A stretch of 64,000 bases of DNA from contig JAVXUO010002127.1 of NCBI GenBank assembly GCA_033065855.1, forward strand, positions 1 through 64,000. The letters run 5' to 3'. A program made the position numbers and the translations under genes. The notes under the pieces were generated by a model that saw only the letters and a program-made list of their open reading frames with translations, did no database searches and was not told the origin of the DNA. Source of the stretch: Escallonia rubra (taxonomy: Eukaryota > Streptophyta > Magnoliopsida > Escalloniales > Escalloniaceae). Positions 34,520 through 47,164 of the stretch are shown here, piece after piece. The number at the start of each line of letters is the position of its first letter. The stretch's first letter is position 1.

Positions 34520-34704
34520 AGTTTTCCACATTACTTTTCATTGATGCGAGGCTCCCAGGAAAATAGGCCATCATTGTCTGTGACCCATGAAATCGATTAT
34601 CTAGGCAGAGGCCTAGCATTAGCATCTAAATGTAATGTCAACTACTTTGTAATCTACTACAAGCAACCGACTAGAAATGTTATGTGCAGCCTACTTGATG
34701 CATA

Positions 34705-34710
34705 AATAAA
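34705..34710 (+). terminator. NRAMP poly(A) signal
   Basis: AATAAA, 186 bp after the stop codon, the best plant near-upstream element in the 3' flank. Confidence 0.5.
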
Positions 34711-36715
34711 AGTGTGGAATTTTTGTCATTCTATTACTCATGACTCATGAAAACTTTCTAACATGGGCACAGTAAAAGGAAAAAGTGTTGCCTGATTGCA
34801 TGAACAGCCCACAGCACGAGATATTTTCCATGTGCACCAACTTTTACTAGATTATTAAGAAGCGAGAAATTGCCTTCTATATGGACTAGGTTAGTTGGAT
34901 GTGGTAGGAGAGCGAACAACAATTAAGCCTACAAAAGAGTCAAATACTTGAGCTGACGTTTCTCAATAGTTCAAGTACTTGGTTTCTGGAAAAGTATGTA
35001 CCATCAATGCTAACCAAGAATTTTTCTCTCTCGCACCGTGCGCGCGTACAAACACACTCTTGGAAGAAAACCATATGATGGTACTTATGACGAGTTGTAT
35101 TTGAAAAAGGACCAGGGTTTTCTCGAGTCGCCATCTTATATTTTAGATAATGAACAAAAAGGAAAATAAGAAAACCTAATTGACTGTCGATGTCCAATTA
35201 AAGCTTCCGGACCTTGGAAATAAAGAATTTGTGTTTGGGGATAACGTACATGATAGCAAGGTTTTATGCATACCGTCAAGCCCTAAACATTGTCTAACTT
35301 ATTTTACTTGCGTTTTTATACAAAATGCAAATATAGCAGAAGAAAAGCTAAGCTAAACCCAAGTTTTGTTTGAACTCAACATCGAAGGTCAAGTAGACTA
35401 CGCGTCCAATCAGACTAATCATGATCAAAACCACGTAGTTCTGACAAATCTTAGGGGATGCAACCTAAACGTTGCTCCGCGGTTTCTTAGCGACCTAATT
35501 CAATTCAACTTCTTTTAGTTGAGTGCTTTTAGAACACTTTTTGACCAATTCTTCTAGTTGCTTGACCAACTCTTCTAGTTGTTTTAGAATTCTAAAGGAA
35601 GAAGAAGTCTAATTCTAACCAACTTCTTCTGGTGGCAGGTTTAAAGACTTTTTTTTCTCTTATTTTTATGACAGACTGAAACATGGTTGAGTGAAAGGAA
35701 ATCCAAAATATGACTACTCCACTCTAATGCAAATTAGCAGCGCGCGAAGAATTGTACCTCTTGCCCTATACTGTCTGACTGTCGACTCTGGGTTACTAAG
35801 ACGCAACGCGATGCACGACTTATATATTTGCAGCCTAATATTCTAACTTGCTAATTTAGTTCTTAAATTTGCAACCTTTCAGGTATAATTTTCTCTCTAA
35901 CTGGCTGTCCCCTTTGAGGCAACAATGGAGCCTTCATATAGAGGTTTGGGAGCAAAAGAAATAAAAAAGGAGATCACTTGGTCGTTCTTTTCGCTTCTAA
36001 AAGAGAAGGCTAAAAAGACCAAAAGGAGCTTAGCGATCTCATAGACCGGTTCACATTGAGAAGCGGCCGGTTCACATAAGGAATCAGCCAGTTCAAAGGT
36101 TGAACATCCTAGAACTCATAGGAGAAACAACTAGTTTAGTGGTGAGTTGGCCTATTTTCTTCCCTCACCTAGTTTACATTGATCCACATCATTTAACAAA
36201 TCACATTTGATTAATCTACATTCATGACAGACATCCAAGCCAAGACCAAACCAACTAGACCTCTTATATTATCTACGGTTTGACCTAAATTGAGCCTAAG
36301 CTGACTAGACTAACTAAACTTGGCTTACCAATTGGATTCATATAACTAAAATCAGGCCTAAAACAAATAAAATGAGGCCGAGACTAAATAAAACAAAGCC
36401 TAATAAAAATATAAAAAATAAGGCCTACAAAAGGGGTGTCCACAAAGCCCTTCGGAAAAGGAGCTCGCCTGCGTGCGACACAATCACCAAAAATAACACC
36501 TTTTTTTTGTGGTAGCAGAGAACATGGAAAAGATCACAAGACCTACAATTGATGCGAAGAGACAAAGAGAGGTTAGAACTTTGTCAGGCTTCGCAATTAT
36601 CCATGGGAAAGGGACTAGATCGACCAATGTAGTTCCGATACCTGGAAGGAGACATCACTTAAAAACAAATTCAACAAAGCATGGAATCCGTTGGTCATCG
36701 TGCAAAACCGAAAGG
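34711..36715. other. Unassigned intergenic DNA
   Basis: About 2 kb with no gene. GAGTCGCCAT near 35127 followed by GGAAAATAAGAAAACCTAA resembles sequence common in plant retrotransposon flanks. Direct short repeats (CTTCTTTTAGTT, CTTCTAGTTG) occur near 35510-35640. No element borders seen. Confidence 0.4.
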
Positions 36716-38150
36716 AAACTATAATTGTAGCTTATCTAGAGCTGGAACTAATAGTAACAACGATTGATCGTCTAGGAACACTGAAAGGGAACTCATACCT
36801 AAGAACAAAAACCAACAGTAACAAAGATGTCGGAGCTAACAATAACAACGATTGGAGCCAGAGCCAATGACAACAACGATCATCACCAGGTAAAAAGTGC
36901 AATCTTTGAAGCCAGAGCCAACACTTCAACAATTACTTATCTAGGAGCACTAAAAAGGGACTCACACACAAGAGCCCAAGCGAAGAGTAACAACGACTAG
37001 TCACTATAGGAGCAAGGCACACTCTTTGAAACTGAAGCCAACAATAACAATGATTGGTACTATAGGGATACTAAAAAGTCATGTATAAATGCCGAATCAA
37101 CAATAATAACAATTGGTTGCTTACACATGAGAAAGGAAGTAAATCTAGAAGCCGAAGCCAACAGTAACAATAATTGGTTATCTAGACATACCAAAAACTT
37201 ATGACTAAGAGCTAGAGTCTACAGTAGCAAAAATTCCCACTTGGCAACAAGGATGCACCCGTAGAAGCTAGAGCCAACAGTAAGAATATTTTGTCATCTA
37301 GGGAAGCGGGGAACTCATGCCTAAATTTAGATCAAACAGTTATAATGATTGGCCGCTTAGACAATGTGGAGGATGTCAGAGGTAAGAGATCAATCATATT
37401 GGTCGTCTAGACACACCGAGGACTTACATCTAAGTGCCGGAGCTGACAATGATGACGATTGGCGTTGCTTTACCATTGGAGAGAAACATATGTAGATGTC
37501 ATATCTGACACATCAATCGTGTTGGTCATTGAGACATACTAAGGATATCGAACCTAAGAACCGGAGCCAACAATACGTGAAAACGGCTGGTCGCTTAGGA
37601 ATACCAATGAATCACATCTAAGATCCGTAGCCACCAACGAGTGAAAGCGACGGGTAGCTTAGTTACAAGAGACAAAGCATATCTAGAAGCCAGAGCCAAC
37701 AACGTGTGGAAGCGGTTGGTCATCTAGACAAACCTAACACATGGCTAAGAGTCAGGCCAACGACGCACGAAAGTGGCTGGTTGCTTAGTCACATAAGAAG
37801 TAATGAACCTAAGAGCCTGGGCCAACAACTGGTAAAGGCGGCTGGTCGCTTATGAATACTAAGGATTCATATTTAAGAGCTAGAGCCAACAATGCACAAA
37901 AGAAACTAGTCCCTTAGATACTAAAAATAAGATACCTAGAAGCCGAAACAACAACGCATGAAAGCAACTAGTCGTCTAGATACACCGAGAATAGCTGCAA
38001 ATGAGTCACTTGACAATGCCCAAGGGCAGTTAGTTGTTGAGCAGCGGAAACAAGATTGACCAACTTTCTGTCACAGTCGAGGATAGAAGATGAGCAACAA
38101 AAAGCTTTGCCAATAATGCCAAACAATAGTTGGTTGTTGAATGGCATGAA
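36716..38150 (+). repeat. Degenerate tandem array, ~60-75 bp unit
   Basis: Around twenty diverged units of the form GAGCCAACAACG...GAAAGCGGCTGGTCGCTTAG...AATACC...CACATCTAAGA follow each other (clear examples at 37560-37860). Unit length drifts. Some plant Ty3/gypsy Tat/Ogre elements carry such arrays in their 3' untranslated region; that origin is inference. Confidence 0.7.
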
Positions 38151-38284
38151 CATGAAAGGTCTACTCTATTTTAGTGTCGAGAAGGATGGGAAGGGGGCTG
38201 TAAAATCATAGTAAACCCAAATTTTCTTACTTTCCATTTTTCTTTTTATATTTTAAAAAATTATTATAGAAACTAGGTGAAAGA

Positions 38285-38562
38285 AATAAATCCTAGGACA
38301 TATAGTAAGACGAACAAAGACAAACACTATCCCAACTGTTAGGAGAGGAGAATCATATGGAGCCCTTCATAGAATTGCATGTAGACTATACAGACAATAC
38401 AATGGACTGAATGAACAAAGACATACATTATCTTGACTGCCACGAGAGGAAAATTACAAGGTAGGTCCTAGACAAAATGCATGGAGACGAATTTGATAAT
38501 GCAATGAATCGAATAAAGACATAAACTATCCTGACAGTTAAGAGAGGGGACTCACGTGGAGC

Positions 38563-38631
<69 letters not shown>

Positions 38632-38960
38632 GCCGATACTGACAATGCAATGAGCCAAATGAAGACAGACACTCTCTTGACTATCATGAGAGAGGGATCA
38701 TAGGGAGCTCCCAGATTAAAAAAATAAAAGTGCATGCAAACAATACTGACAATGCAATGAGTTAGATGAAGATGGACAAAATGTTGACTTCAAGAAAAGG
38801 CAATCAAGGAGCTCCCAAAGCCAAACAAAAAATTCATGCATACCATACTGACAATGCGACAAGCTAGATGAAGATAGACACTTTTTTTTTATTGCAAAAA
38901 GGGGGACTCACGTGGAGCTTATAGGCAAATAGAAGGCATGCAGATATAGACATTATCCTG
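38285..38960 (+). repeat. ~104 bp tandem array with inserted (TA)n
   Basis: Units marked by GACAATGCAATGA...GACA-ACT-TCTTGACT...GGGAGCTCCC recur near 38391, 38491, 38640, 38747 and 38850, with partial ones on both sides. A (TA)n tract of 64 bp (38565-38628) sits inside one unit. Confidence 0.75.
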
Positions 38961-38967
38961 ACTCTCA

Positions 38968-39248
38968 TTGTTGGTAATAGATTGTTATGTGATGTGCTTG
39001 TGTTGTAAGTGAAGTTCAAGACCCAAAAAGTCTTGTTCTTTGTCCCACATTGAAGAGAAAAGAAACTTTCTCTCTCCTTATAAGCAAGAACATGGTACAT
39101 ACATTTAAATTATTTTTGAGATGTTTTGGAGGGAACAATTGGAAATGCTATTGTGCGGTGCACCGCACCGCACGCAAGTGGGCGCATGTGACGCTTAGTG
39201 GGCGCACTTAGCACTTTGCACGCTCGACGCGAGCGTGTATGACGTGTT

Positions 39249-39302
<54 letters not shown>

Positions 39303-39470
39303 CTAACGGCCCATATTTTTCTTAATTCTCGGAATTATTTCTTTCAGTCATTTATTTTTAGTGACACTTTGATAACTTTGAAATAATTCTGGAAAGGCAC
39401 CAGAAATAACAGTTATTTCTGAAATGGTGTCTTTAATGGTTGTCTCTTCATGAAAAGAGGGTGGCTGTTA

Positions 39471-39534
<64 letters not shown>

Positions 39535-39714
39535 TTAAACGAATTAATGATATTCCAATTTTTTGTTCCAGATTCTCATATCTTTTTCCCAGTTACATAC
39601 AAAATTTCGAAGAGCAATTCTGAAACGAATCTTCAGAATTGCTATTTGCAGATTGTTGATTTGAGTAGTCCTGGAGGTGATTTGCCATTAAACCCAGTAG
39701 CAAACTTGGATTGA
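38968..39714 (+). mobile_element. Probable copia 5' LTR/leader
   Basis: TGTTGGTAATAG at 38968 looks like an LTR start and the downstream frame is a copia gag. It contains a GTGCGGTGCACCGCACCGCAC palindromic stretch (39157-39177) and two (TA)n tracts (39252-39302 and 39474-39531). I could not fix the LTR end or a primer site, so the call is tentative. Confidence 0.4.
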
Positions 39715-40275
39715 GTGGGGGCAAATATCGCCTCAAAGATAGTGTCTTTAGACGCGCCTCAAGCCATAGAATTTCGTCTTTCTTCTTCCTTTTTGTGTTT
39801 TCTCTCTAACAATTTTAAGGCGATATTTCTGGAGGAAAGAGAATCAGCAATGACGGCTTTCCAAGTGATGAATCAGGACTTCATGAAACTGGATAGGTTT
39901 GATGGAACGAATTTCACCCGTTGGCAAGACAAGATGACGTTCTTACTCACAGCACTAAAGGTTCAGTATGTTTTGGATCCTAATCTGCCACCACTTCCGA
40001 AAATTACTGACAACGACTCCGTCGAGGCCAAAGCAGCGCGAAAAAAACATGAAGAGGACGAACTAGTTTGCAGAGGACACATTCTGAACGCACTTTCGGA
40101 TCGCCTCTATGACCTGTTTACATCGTCCAGCTGTCCAAGAGAAATCTGGAAGGCTTTGGAGAACAAGTACAATAATGAAAAGAAAGGCGCATATAAGTTT
40201 CTCACTCTCAAGTATTTTGAATTTACTATGAATGATAGTGAATCTGTTATGGAGTTCATCAGTTGCAAATTCTAA
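39715..40275 (+). pseudogene. Copia gag (UBN2-type), truncated
   Basis: A frame of 186 codons; the family-like part starts at Met 39850 with MTAFQVMNQDFMKLDRFDG, then FTRWQDKMTFLLTALKVQYVL, LYDLFTSSSCPREIWKALENKY and FEFTMNDSESVMEFI. This is the capsid-forming gag domain of Ty1/copia elements. It stops abruptly at 40273-40275, where the CACTA repeat begins, so about half of gag and all of pol are missing. It may be a truncated insertion or a piece captured by the CACTA element. Confidence 0.7.
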
Positions 40276-40279
40276 TATT

Positions 40280-40533
40280 TAGCGACCACATAAACGGTCG
40301 CTACATAAAATATTATTTAAATTTAAAAAATATTTAGCAACCGCAAAAACGGTCGCTAATTTTAGTCAGCGCAATCGCTAAATTTAGTGACCGATTAATA
40401 AATGCGGTCGCTAAACTTTAACGACCAGACATATAGCGACTGCGAAATGCGGTCGCTAAAACTGTTTAGCGACCGCTGCTACCTCTTTAACGACCGCACA
40501 CGGCGGTCGCTAAAGAGTCAGTTTCTTGTAGTG
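40280..40533 (+). mobile_element. CACTA element right end with hairpin subterminal repeats
   Basis: Ends GTTTCTTGTAGTG, the complement of the CACTACAAGAAAC terminus. Inside are about six inverted repeats built from TAGCGACCG and CGGTCGCTA (40280-40303, 40335-40358, 40363-40380, 40385-40413, about 40420-40458, about 40465-40513). CACTA transposases bind such subterminal repeats. The partner end was not found in the window. The next base begins gypsy LTR sequence, so it inserted in that LTR. Confidence 0.75.
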
Positions 40534-40839
40534 CATGTTCGGGAATGGGTTCAGAGTCTGAGTGAGATTCCGATGAGCCCATCACCATGGTATAGTAAGA
40601 CCCCTGAGCGGGTCGATACTGGTATTCGTTCTTAGGAATTTAAGGTGCGAAGGACCTAAGCTATAATAGTTTAAGCTAAGCAGTCTGTAATCTAGTAATT
40701 TAAGGAATCTAAGTTGATGTTGAATTGGATGATTTAGAATATGTGTTAGTGAATAGATTTGACAGGTTTGATGTAATCCGGTAGGTTAACGACCCAGGAG
40801 TTTGGGGCGGCGGAGATCTGATTTTTCAAGGCTGTTACA
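40534..40839 (+). repeat. Gypsy LTR 1, 3' part only
   Basis: Homologous to 46845-47150. It starts CATGTTCGGGAATGGG, where the CACTA end cuts the LTR, and ends GCTGTTACA just before a primer-binding site. Confidence 0.8.
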
Positions 40840-40841
40840 GT

Positions 40842-40853
40842 TGGTATCAGAGC
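40842..40853 (+). promoter_or_regulatory. Gypsy primer-binding site, unit 1
   Basis: TGGTATCAGAGC, complementary to initiator-Met tRNA, 2 bp after the LTR end. Confidence 0.8.
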
Positions 40854-43800
40854 AGTTCGGTCTTGTAGTGTTAAGATTATAAGTAGATGATTCTGTAGGC
40901 ACAGAACTGAGTATAGGTATAGGATTCTGTAGGCATGGAACCACAGAGTGTAGGTAATACGAATCCGTTGTATTCTGGTTAATGAGAGTTGGGTAAGATG
41001 ATGGTATAGTTAAGAAGTCCGCCTTGATTGCAATTGTGTTGTTCTTTAGACACGTGTTGGAATAATCTTGATAAGTGTACACTGTCTGCATTAAGAGCAC
41101 TGGTAGTGGAGATAGTATAGAGGGCCTAGAGGTCCCCCGATATATGAGATTCTAATAGGTTTGTATAAGATGAGCATGAAGTTTGCCGGTATTGGAAAGA
41201 CTTGACCAAACAATCTTTACATTGGAAAAAAAAATGTATAGAGGTTTTATGATTGTAGAGGGCCACCTCTACCTAAAAAGGGAACAACAGAACGCAGAAC
41301 CGATGGTTGCGGTTCTAAACACTAAGAACCCAATTCTGACTTTGATGACATAGAATCTGGCCAACCAGCCGCAAGGTGTACTGAATTCGGCCCATCCATA
41401 ACCATAACCTTGAGATGAGAGTATCTTGGGTGATCTTAACAGACGAAATGACTAGCTACAGGGGGTTGCTAGACCATATAGGGACTGCGAACTTGATTAG
41501 CAATACAGAGAAAATTTTGAGTAACTGATTGTAATGGGTGATGAAAGGTTAAATTACTGTATACAAACTGAGGGATGAGGCCGACCAAGGGTAGGAATTG
41601 ATAGCAAGAAGTCCGAATTATCAATAATTGATAGATGTCACTTGGGAGCAGTTTAGAGAATTATTTCTTGACATGTATTTTTACGAGATTTTATGAACAG
41701 ATGTTAAGGAATTTTTTTAATGTGACGCAAACAGATCAGGAATCGGTAGAAAAATTCAAAATGTGGATGTTATTATGTCGCTAGATTTGCAGTAAGGATG
41801 TTATTGACGAAGGCAGGTAGATGCCAGAATTTTGAGTGGGGGCTTAGGCCTAAACTGAGATATAGGGTGATTCCAACTCGATTGATGACAGTATGGAATG
41901 TCTTTACTTGGTACGTGTTTCAGAGCAGTTTAAGTTTGAGAATGGAGTAAGGCATTAGTAAACACATGCCAGATAGAAGAGAAATAAGGAAGAATTTTCC
42001 CCGAATGGATTTGTAGGAGCTGACAGTCATCGGTAAAAAGTTTTTATAGTGTTCACAGTACGGTGCCCAAGGTTAAAGGTTGGGGCAGAATTAGGGATTC
42101 AGGCCCACTTCGGCTAAGTGGTATTGAGATTTAGATAGAGTTCTGAAATTTGTTCGAGGCATGATACGGGATATAAGGGAACGCAGGGTGAAGGCGCTCG
42201 ACCAGCTCAGAGTACTAGAGTTGAACCATCGCAAAGTTCCAAAGTTTGACCTACCTAGAGTACTGGTCAGGGTGGCGGGTCAGTTTTCTGGCCACCCCAT
42301 GTGTCAGGCATTATAGTACAGAGCATTAAGTTTGGAACTGTCAGTTTGTAAGAAAAATCCGTCGTGTATCTATAGCTAGTGTAACAACGAGCAATGTTCC
42401 TCAACAGGAAGAGGACTAGGTCAGTAAGGGTTGAGGCCTAGAATACCAGTTAGAGTTTGTTTAATGTCTGCTTAGAATGTTGTCACCTCCGATGATGTGG
42501 TGAAAGGTACACCATAGGTTAACCATTAGACATCCGTATATTGCTTAATTCATGAGAGTTATACTTTTTGCATATGTTACTTTGGCGTAGTGATTGAGGA
42601 TGAAGACCCTCCCTTTAGGAACTGATATGTGATAGGAACTCTGTTGGAAGAATTTTTTACTGCTTCTACAGTTTTTGGTGGCTATATTGTCTATGCTGCG
42701 GGTAGAGATCTTCATGTGGATCTCATCCTATTTGTCGTTCGAGGTTTGATATCATGTGAGGCATGAATTGATCACATTCTAATCACGTATCTGTAAGTTG
42801 TTGGGGGAAAACCTAGTAGCGTTTGGAAGTTCATATGGTATGAATAATGGTTAAATTAGTGTTTCGGATGATGCGTGAGAATGAAGTTCTCGAGAAATGA
42901 TTATTGTCAAGACTGAGAAGTGGTTTGGAATACGATAGGAAATTTTGAATTCCATCTTGTCAGTTTTTTGTTCTTTTGTTTGTTGAATTCAAGGGCGACT
43001 TAATTGAATGTTAGCTTACACTGAGACGTCAGAGAAGATGTCATTCATGCCGAGTCATCTTATTCCTTTCCAGGATGTTTATCTGTCCTTTCGAATATAT
43101 TTGGACTTGGTGGGGTAGTAACTGACCCACTGGCCATGGGAAAACTACGAATCTTATTAAGGACCAATAACTACTTCTGATTTTGGTTGCTTCGAGTCGT
43201 TCTGTTGACCTTGTTTCGCCAGATCTATATGTCTCTTCTGGAATGTCATAGAATTTTGTTGTGAACCCCGAGAGCCAATATGCATGATATTGTTAAAGAT
43301 TTTTGTGCTTTGATTGCCTGGTTGCGATTAATGTTATCATTAATTGTATAGCTTTCCCTACTTGGATATGATGTTACGTAGATTACTAAGCCTCAGATAA
43401 TCTATGAACGAGAGTAGATTCTGAGAACGTGGATAAGGTTTGGATAAGCTATTCGATGATTTAATCTTTGATTGGAATCTTGGTTGAAGACGTGATAATC
43501 GACAGTATGTTACTTGCTTTTGGGAACTGAAATGTTTTAAATGCTTAACCGAAACAGACGATTGAAGGATAAGACTATGAGACTTTTGTAAATAATGTGA
43601 CCGTGAATCGGAAGTGATGTGATAATAGAGAGCATTACGCTCTAGCGAAAATGAATACATAGGTATCCGGTATCATATACGGTGCTATGTAAGGAGAACA
43701 CACCTCTAGATGGAAAATTCGGTAACAGCTTGGGCTCGTTGAGATAGGGTACCAGAGGGTGCAGCGAAATCATAAGTACACAATACATAGCTATGTTAAG

Positions 43801-45137
43801 ATAACACGCCTCTCGATGATGAACTTGGCAATAACTTGGACTCGTTGTGTTGAGGTATTAGAGTGTGTAGTGAAAGCCTAGTGGCTACACCTTTTGTTGT
43901 CTGCTGTGAGGTGTAAGTGCTTATATGAATTGGTTACCCTACCCATGTTAGCCTTGGTAAACCGTAGGTCATATGTGACCATCGTTTAGTATTTCAGTAT
44001 GCCTTGATCTTAGAGTTGAGCTTACAGTCATTAGTAAACTGTGCATGTGAGCTTAAAAAGATTTTGGGGCAAAAATGTAATTTTCTAAATTTTGGGGGCA
44101 TTTTTGTAATTTCGAAAAACTTTTGGGGCATAAATGTAAGTTATGATTTTAGTAATGAAAAATGACGAAGTGAGTGATAGTGATAGTATATGTTTTAGCG
44201 ACATTTAGTTAAATTAATTAGGATTAGAAATTTTTGGGGTTTAAATGTAATTATATGAAATTTTGGGGGCTATTTTGCAAATTTTGAAATTATGCCTTAC
44301 ATGTTAAATTTCAGAAATTGTTCACTTGAAATAATGCCACCTCTTCCTTGTTTATTTGGTGACTAACCACTTAAATTATAAACTAATCAATTGGTATAAA
44401 GTCTTAAAGGAAATTAAAAGGAAAAAAAACGAAAAGAAAAGAGGGGTTTCCATTTCGGGAAAGCAAGAATAGTAAACAGAAGAATGGGGAAAAAAACAGA
44501 GAAGAGGCAGAAGGGAAATCAGAGGAAGAAAGGAAAGAAATTAGTGTTAAACTTTTGAAGGTATTCCTTCCCTTCGCGGTCATAAAATTTGTTTGTGTTC
44601 TAGTGTGTTAAATCGTGAGGGCAGTGTGTGTTTTATGTGTGTTGTTGTGTTCTGTGTGTGTTTAGAGCTTCGTAGCAGTGGACTACTCATGGATGGGTGG
44701 GAAATTGTGGTTTGTGTGCATTGTTAGTGTGTTAGGAAGCTCTTGTGTGTGTAGAAATGGGGTGAAGGGAAATGGGAAACACTCAATGCATAATCGTAAT
44801 ATATATTCAGTGTGGGTGACAGTGTGATTGCTGTGAGTGGGTCTCGGGTGTGTGAGTTTAGGTAGGATTTTGGGTGTAATTGTGTAAAATATTGGTGTTA
44901 GAATGAATGTAGGATAGGTGTGGATGTTAGAACATGGTGAAGTGTGCATTTGTGAGTTGTGTGTGTGTAATGGGTTTCGGCAGTGAGGAAAAAGAGACTG
45001 TGTATAAAAGGTGTGTTAGTGTGTGGGATGATTTGAATAGTGACCTTAATCGTTACTAATGGTGGAGAATTATTTGGACAGTTTATTTCATGAATTTTTA
45101 TAAATATTTAGGGTTAAAATTTGACAGAGTCCAAACC
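40854..45137 (+). pseudogene. Gypsy internal region, unit 1, decayed
   Basis: No long frame survives. Fragments resemble gag (CQNFEWGLRPKLRYRVIPT-like text, about 41825-41880), protease surroundings (HVDLILFVVRGFDI, about 42712-42755) and the integrase tail (ALCKENTPLD, about 43683-43715). A 106 bp tandem duplication covers the integrase-tail part (43684 and 43790). From about 44000 to 45137 there is untranslated-type DNA rich in GTGTGTG words. No RT was recognised. Confidence 0.55.
43684..43895 (+). repeat. 106 bp tandem duplication in integrase tail
   Basis: Units begin GCTATGTAAGGAGAACAC (43684) and GCTATGTTAAGATAACAC (43790). The same duplication is present in unit 2 at 50084 and 50191. 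Confidence 0.75.
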
Positions 45138-47150
45138 TGTAACACCTAACACTTTGACGCGACGTACGCTCTGAAAATATTTGGGAATTTTCGGTGTCCG
45201 CGAAGGATGCTAAATTACGGTATCGATTAGGAGAAATTCTGAATTTATTTAAAATACTAAACCAATCTATTTTAATCTAAAAGTTTTATGGAAACCTTAT
45301 TTTACTGATACAATTCATTACCCAAAAGTTCGGGCCATTCTGAGACTGATAGGTATTTTTTGTAATTTGTCGCCCGGAGGGGGGGTATTTTGGTAATTTA
45401 CCCATAAAGGGTATAATTTTGCATACGGTAAGGATATTTAGCGATTTTGCTTATGGAAAAGTCATTTTGATGATTTAGGTGTGATGGGGGGTATTTTGGT
45501 AACTTACCACCCCGAAGGGGTATTTTGGTAATTTGACCTAAGAATGGTATTTTGGGTAAAATTACGTACATTAAGGCTATTATAGTGATTCTACATACGA
45601 GAAGATCATTTTGGTGATTTAAGTCTGAGAGACGCAGGTAGGTAAATTTACACCTAAGGGAATTTTTGTAAATTTACATACCTAGTGAGGGAGGTTCATT
45701 TTGGGAGTATGTGTGAGTCCATATTAGGTTATAATACTGCACTGTAGACTATGTTATGATGATTTGATTATATCATTTAGGTTAAAGCTAAATACTTCCG
45801 GTTAGATAGTTTAGCTGCAGATCCAGGTAAGAGATTCTATCTGAACCCTGGGTAAGGACTTTCGTCCAAACCCTTATTTTGATAACTCGTACTCGTAAGT
45901 ACTCCTTTGATTTACTTCTGACTAATGTCGAACTCTGAATTATGTATTTCATATCAGCATGTTATTGCCCAGAAAACCTAATATTGAACCAAAATCGATT
46001 ATTTGAAAATCTTGTGATGCTCGTCTGTTATTGCATGCTGAGCAAGTTTGATATTTTATTTGTATCCGTTCTTCCGAATTGTTGTGCCTAAACTCGATAA
46101 CTATTCGCAATCATTTTTTTGCAGTTTATTTGTGATTTTTCTTCTGGCATTTTGAATGACGACATATCTCAATGTGTTTATTGTTATTGAAATCCAATTC
46201 GATTTCGGTGATTTGAGCTTATGTTGACTCTCAATGATATTATTGATTTTTGTTTGTTGACATGGGTATCCGTTTTGTGGGAGGCAATATAAGGCTGGAT
46301 TGTTACTGCTTCCTACGAGGAAGCAGGCTAGTTTCTTGACCGATAAAGAGGGCTAGTAATTATGTTATGGTACATCATGCACGTGTACGGCTTTGCCTGA
46401 ATGGCATCGCGACCGCCCATGATCAAGGTTTATTTTTGATTTTATCTGCACCATATGTACCATGATGGTTATACGTTGATTTTTTATTTTTTCTGCACCA
46501 TATGTACCATGACTGTTATGGAAATGACTAAGAAATGATTATCTTAATTGGTTTGAAATACCTCGAGAAAGCTTTGTAGTATTCTGGAAATGATGACTTT
46601 GGAAATGATCTTTTATTGATCGTTTTGGAACCCGCCGTGATTGTATTTGTCTATTTTGGTAGTTATTTATGATGAACTTTGATAATTTTTGGAATCATTG
46701 AGTTTTTGATCTTTTGAAGTGTTTTGGAAATCATCGTCGGTTAGAGTCTTTGCAATTGTGTTGTAATTTTCTTTGTAGTCCTTGTACGACCTTACTGAGC
46801 TCTGAAAAGCTCACCCTTCGTTTGGCTCCATTTTGCTGCGGTTGCATATTCGGGAATGGGTTTAGAGTTTGAGTGAGATCCGATTAGCCCATCACCACAG
46901 TATAGTAAGACCTTTGTGCGGGTCGGTACTGTTATTCGTTCTTAGGAATTTGAAGTGCAAAGGACCTAAGCTGTAATAGGTTAAGCTAAGCAGTCTGTAA
47001 TCTAGTACTTTAAGGAATCTGAGTTGATGTTGAATTGGAAGATTTAGAATATGTGTTAGTGAACAGATTTGATAGGTTTTATGTGATCCGCTAGGTTAGC
47101 GGCCTGGGAGTTCAGGGCGGCGGGAGACCCGATTTTCCAGAGTTGTTACA
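45138..47150 (+). repeat. Gypsy LTR 2, complete (2,013 bp)
   Basis: Starts TGTAACACC and ends GTTGTTACA, giving 7 bp inverted termini TGTAACA/TGTTACA. Near its 3' end is CTTACTGAGCTCTGAAAAGCTCAC, a segment recurrent in plant gypsy LTRs. A primer site follows. It serves as 3' LTR of unit 1 and 5' LTR of unit 2. Confidence 0.8.
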
Positions 47151-47152
47151 GT

Positions 47153-47164
47153 TGGTATCAGAGC
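47153..47164 (+). promoter_or_regulatory. Gypsy primer-binding site, unit 2
   Basis: TGGTATCAGAGC directly after LTR 2, same spacing as in unit 1. Confidence 0.8.
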
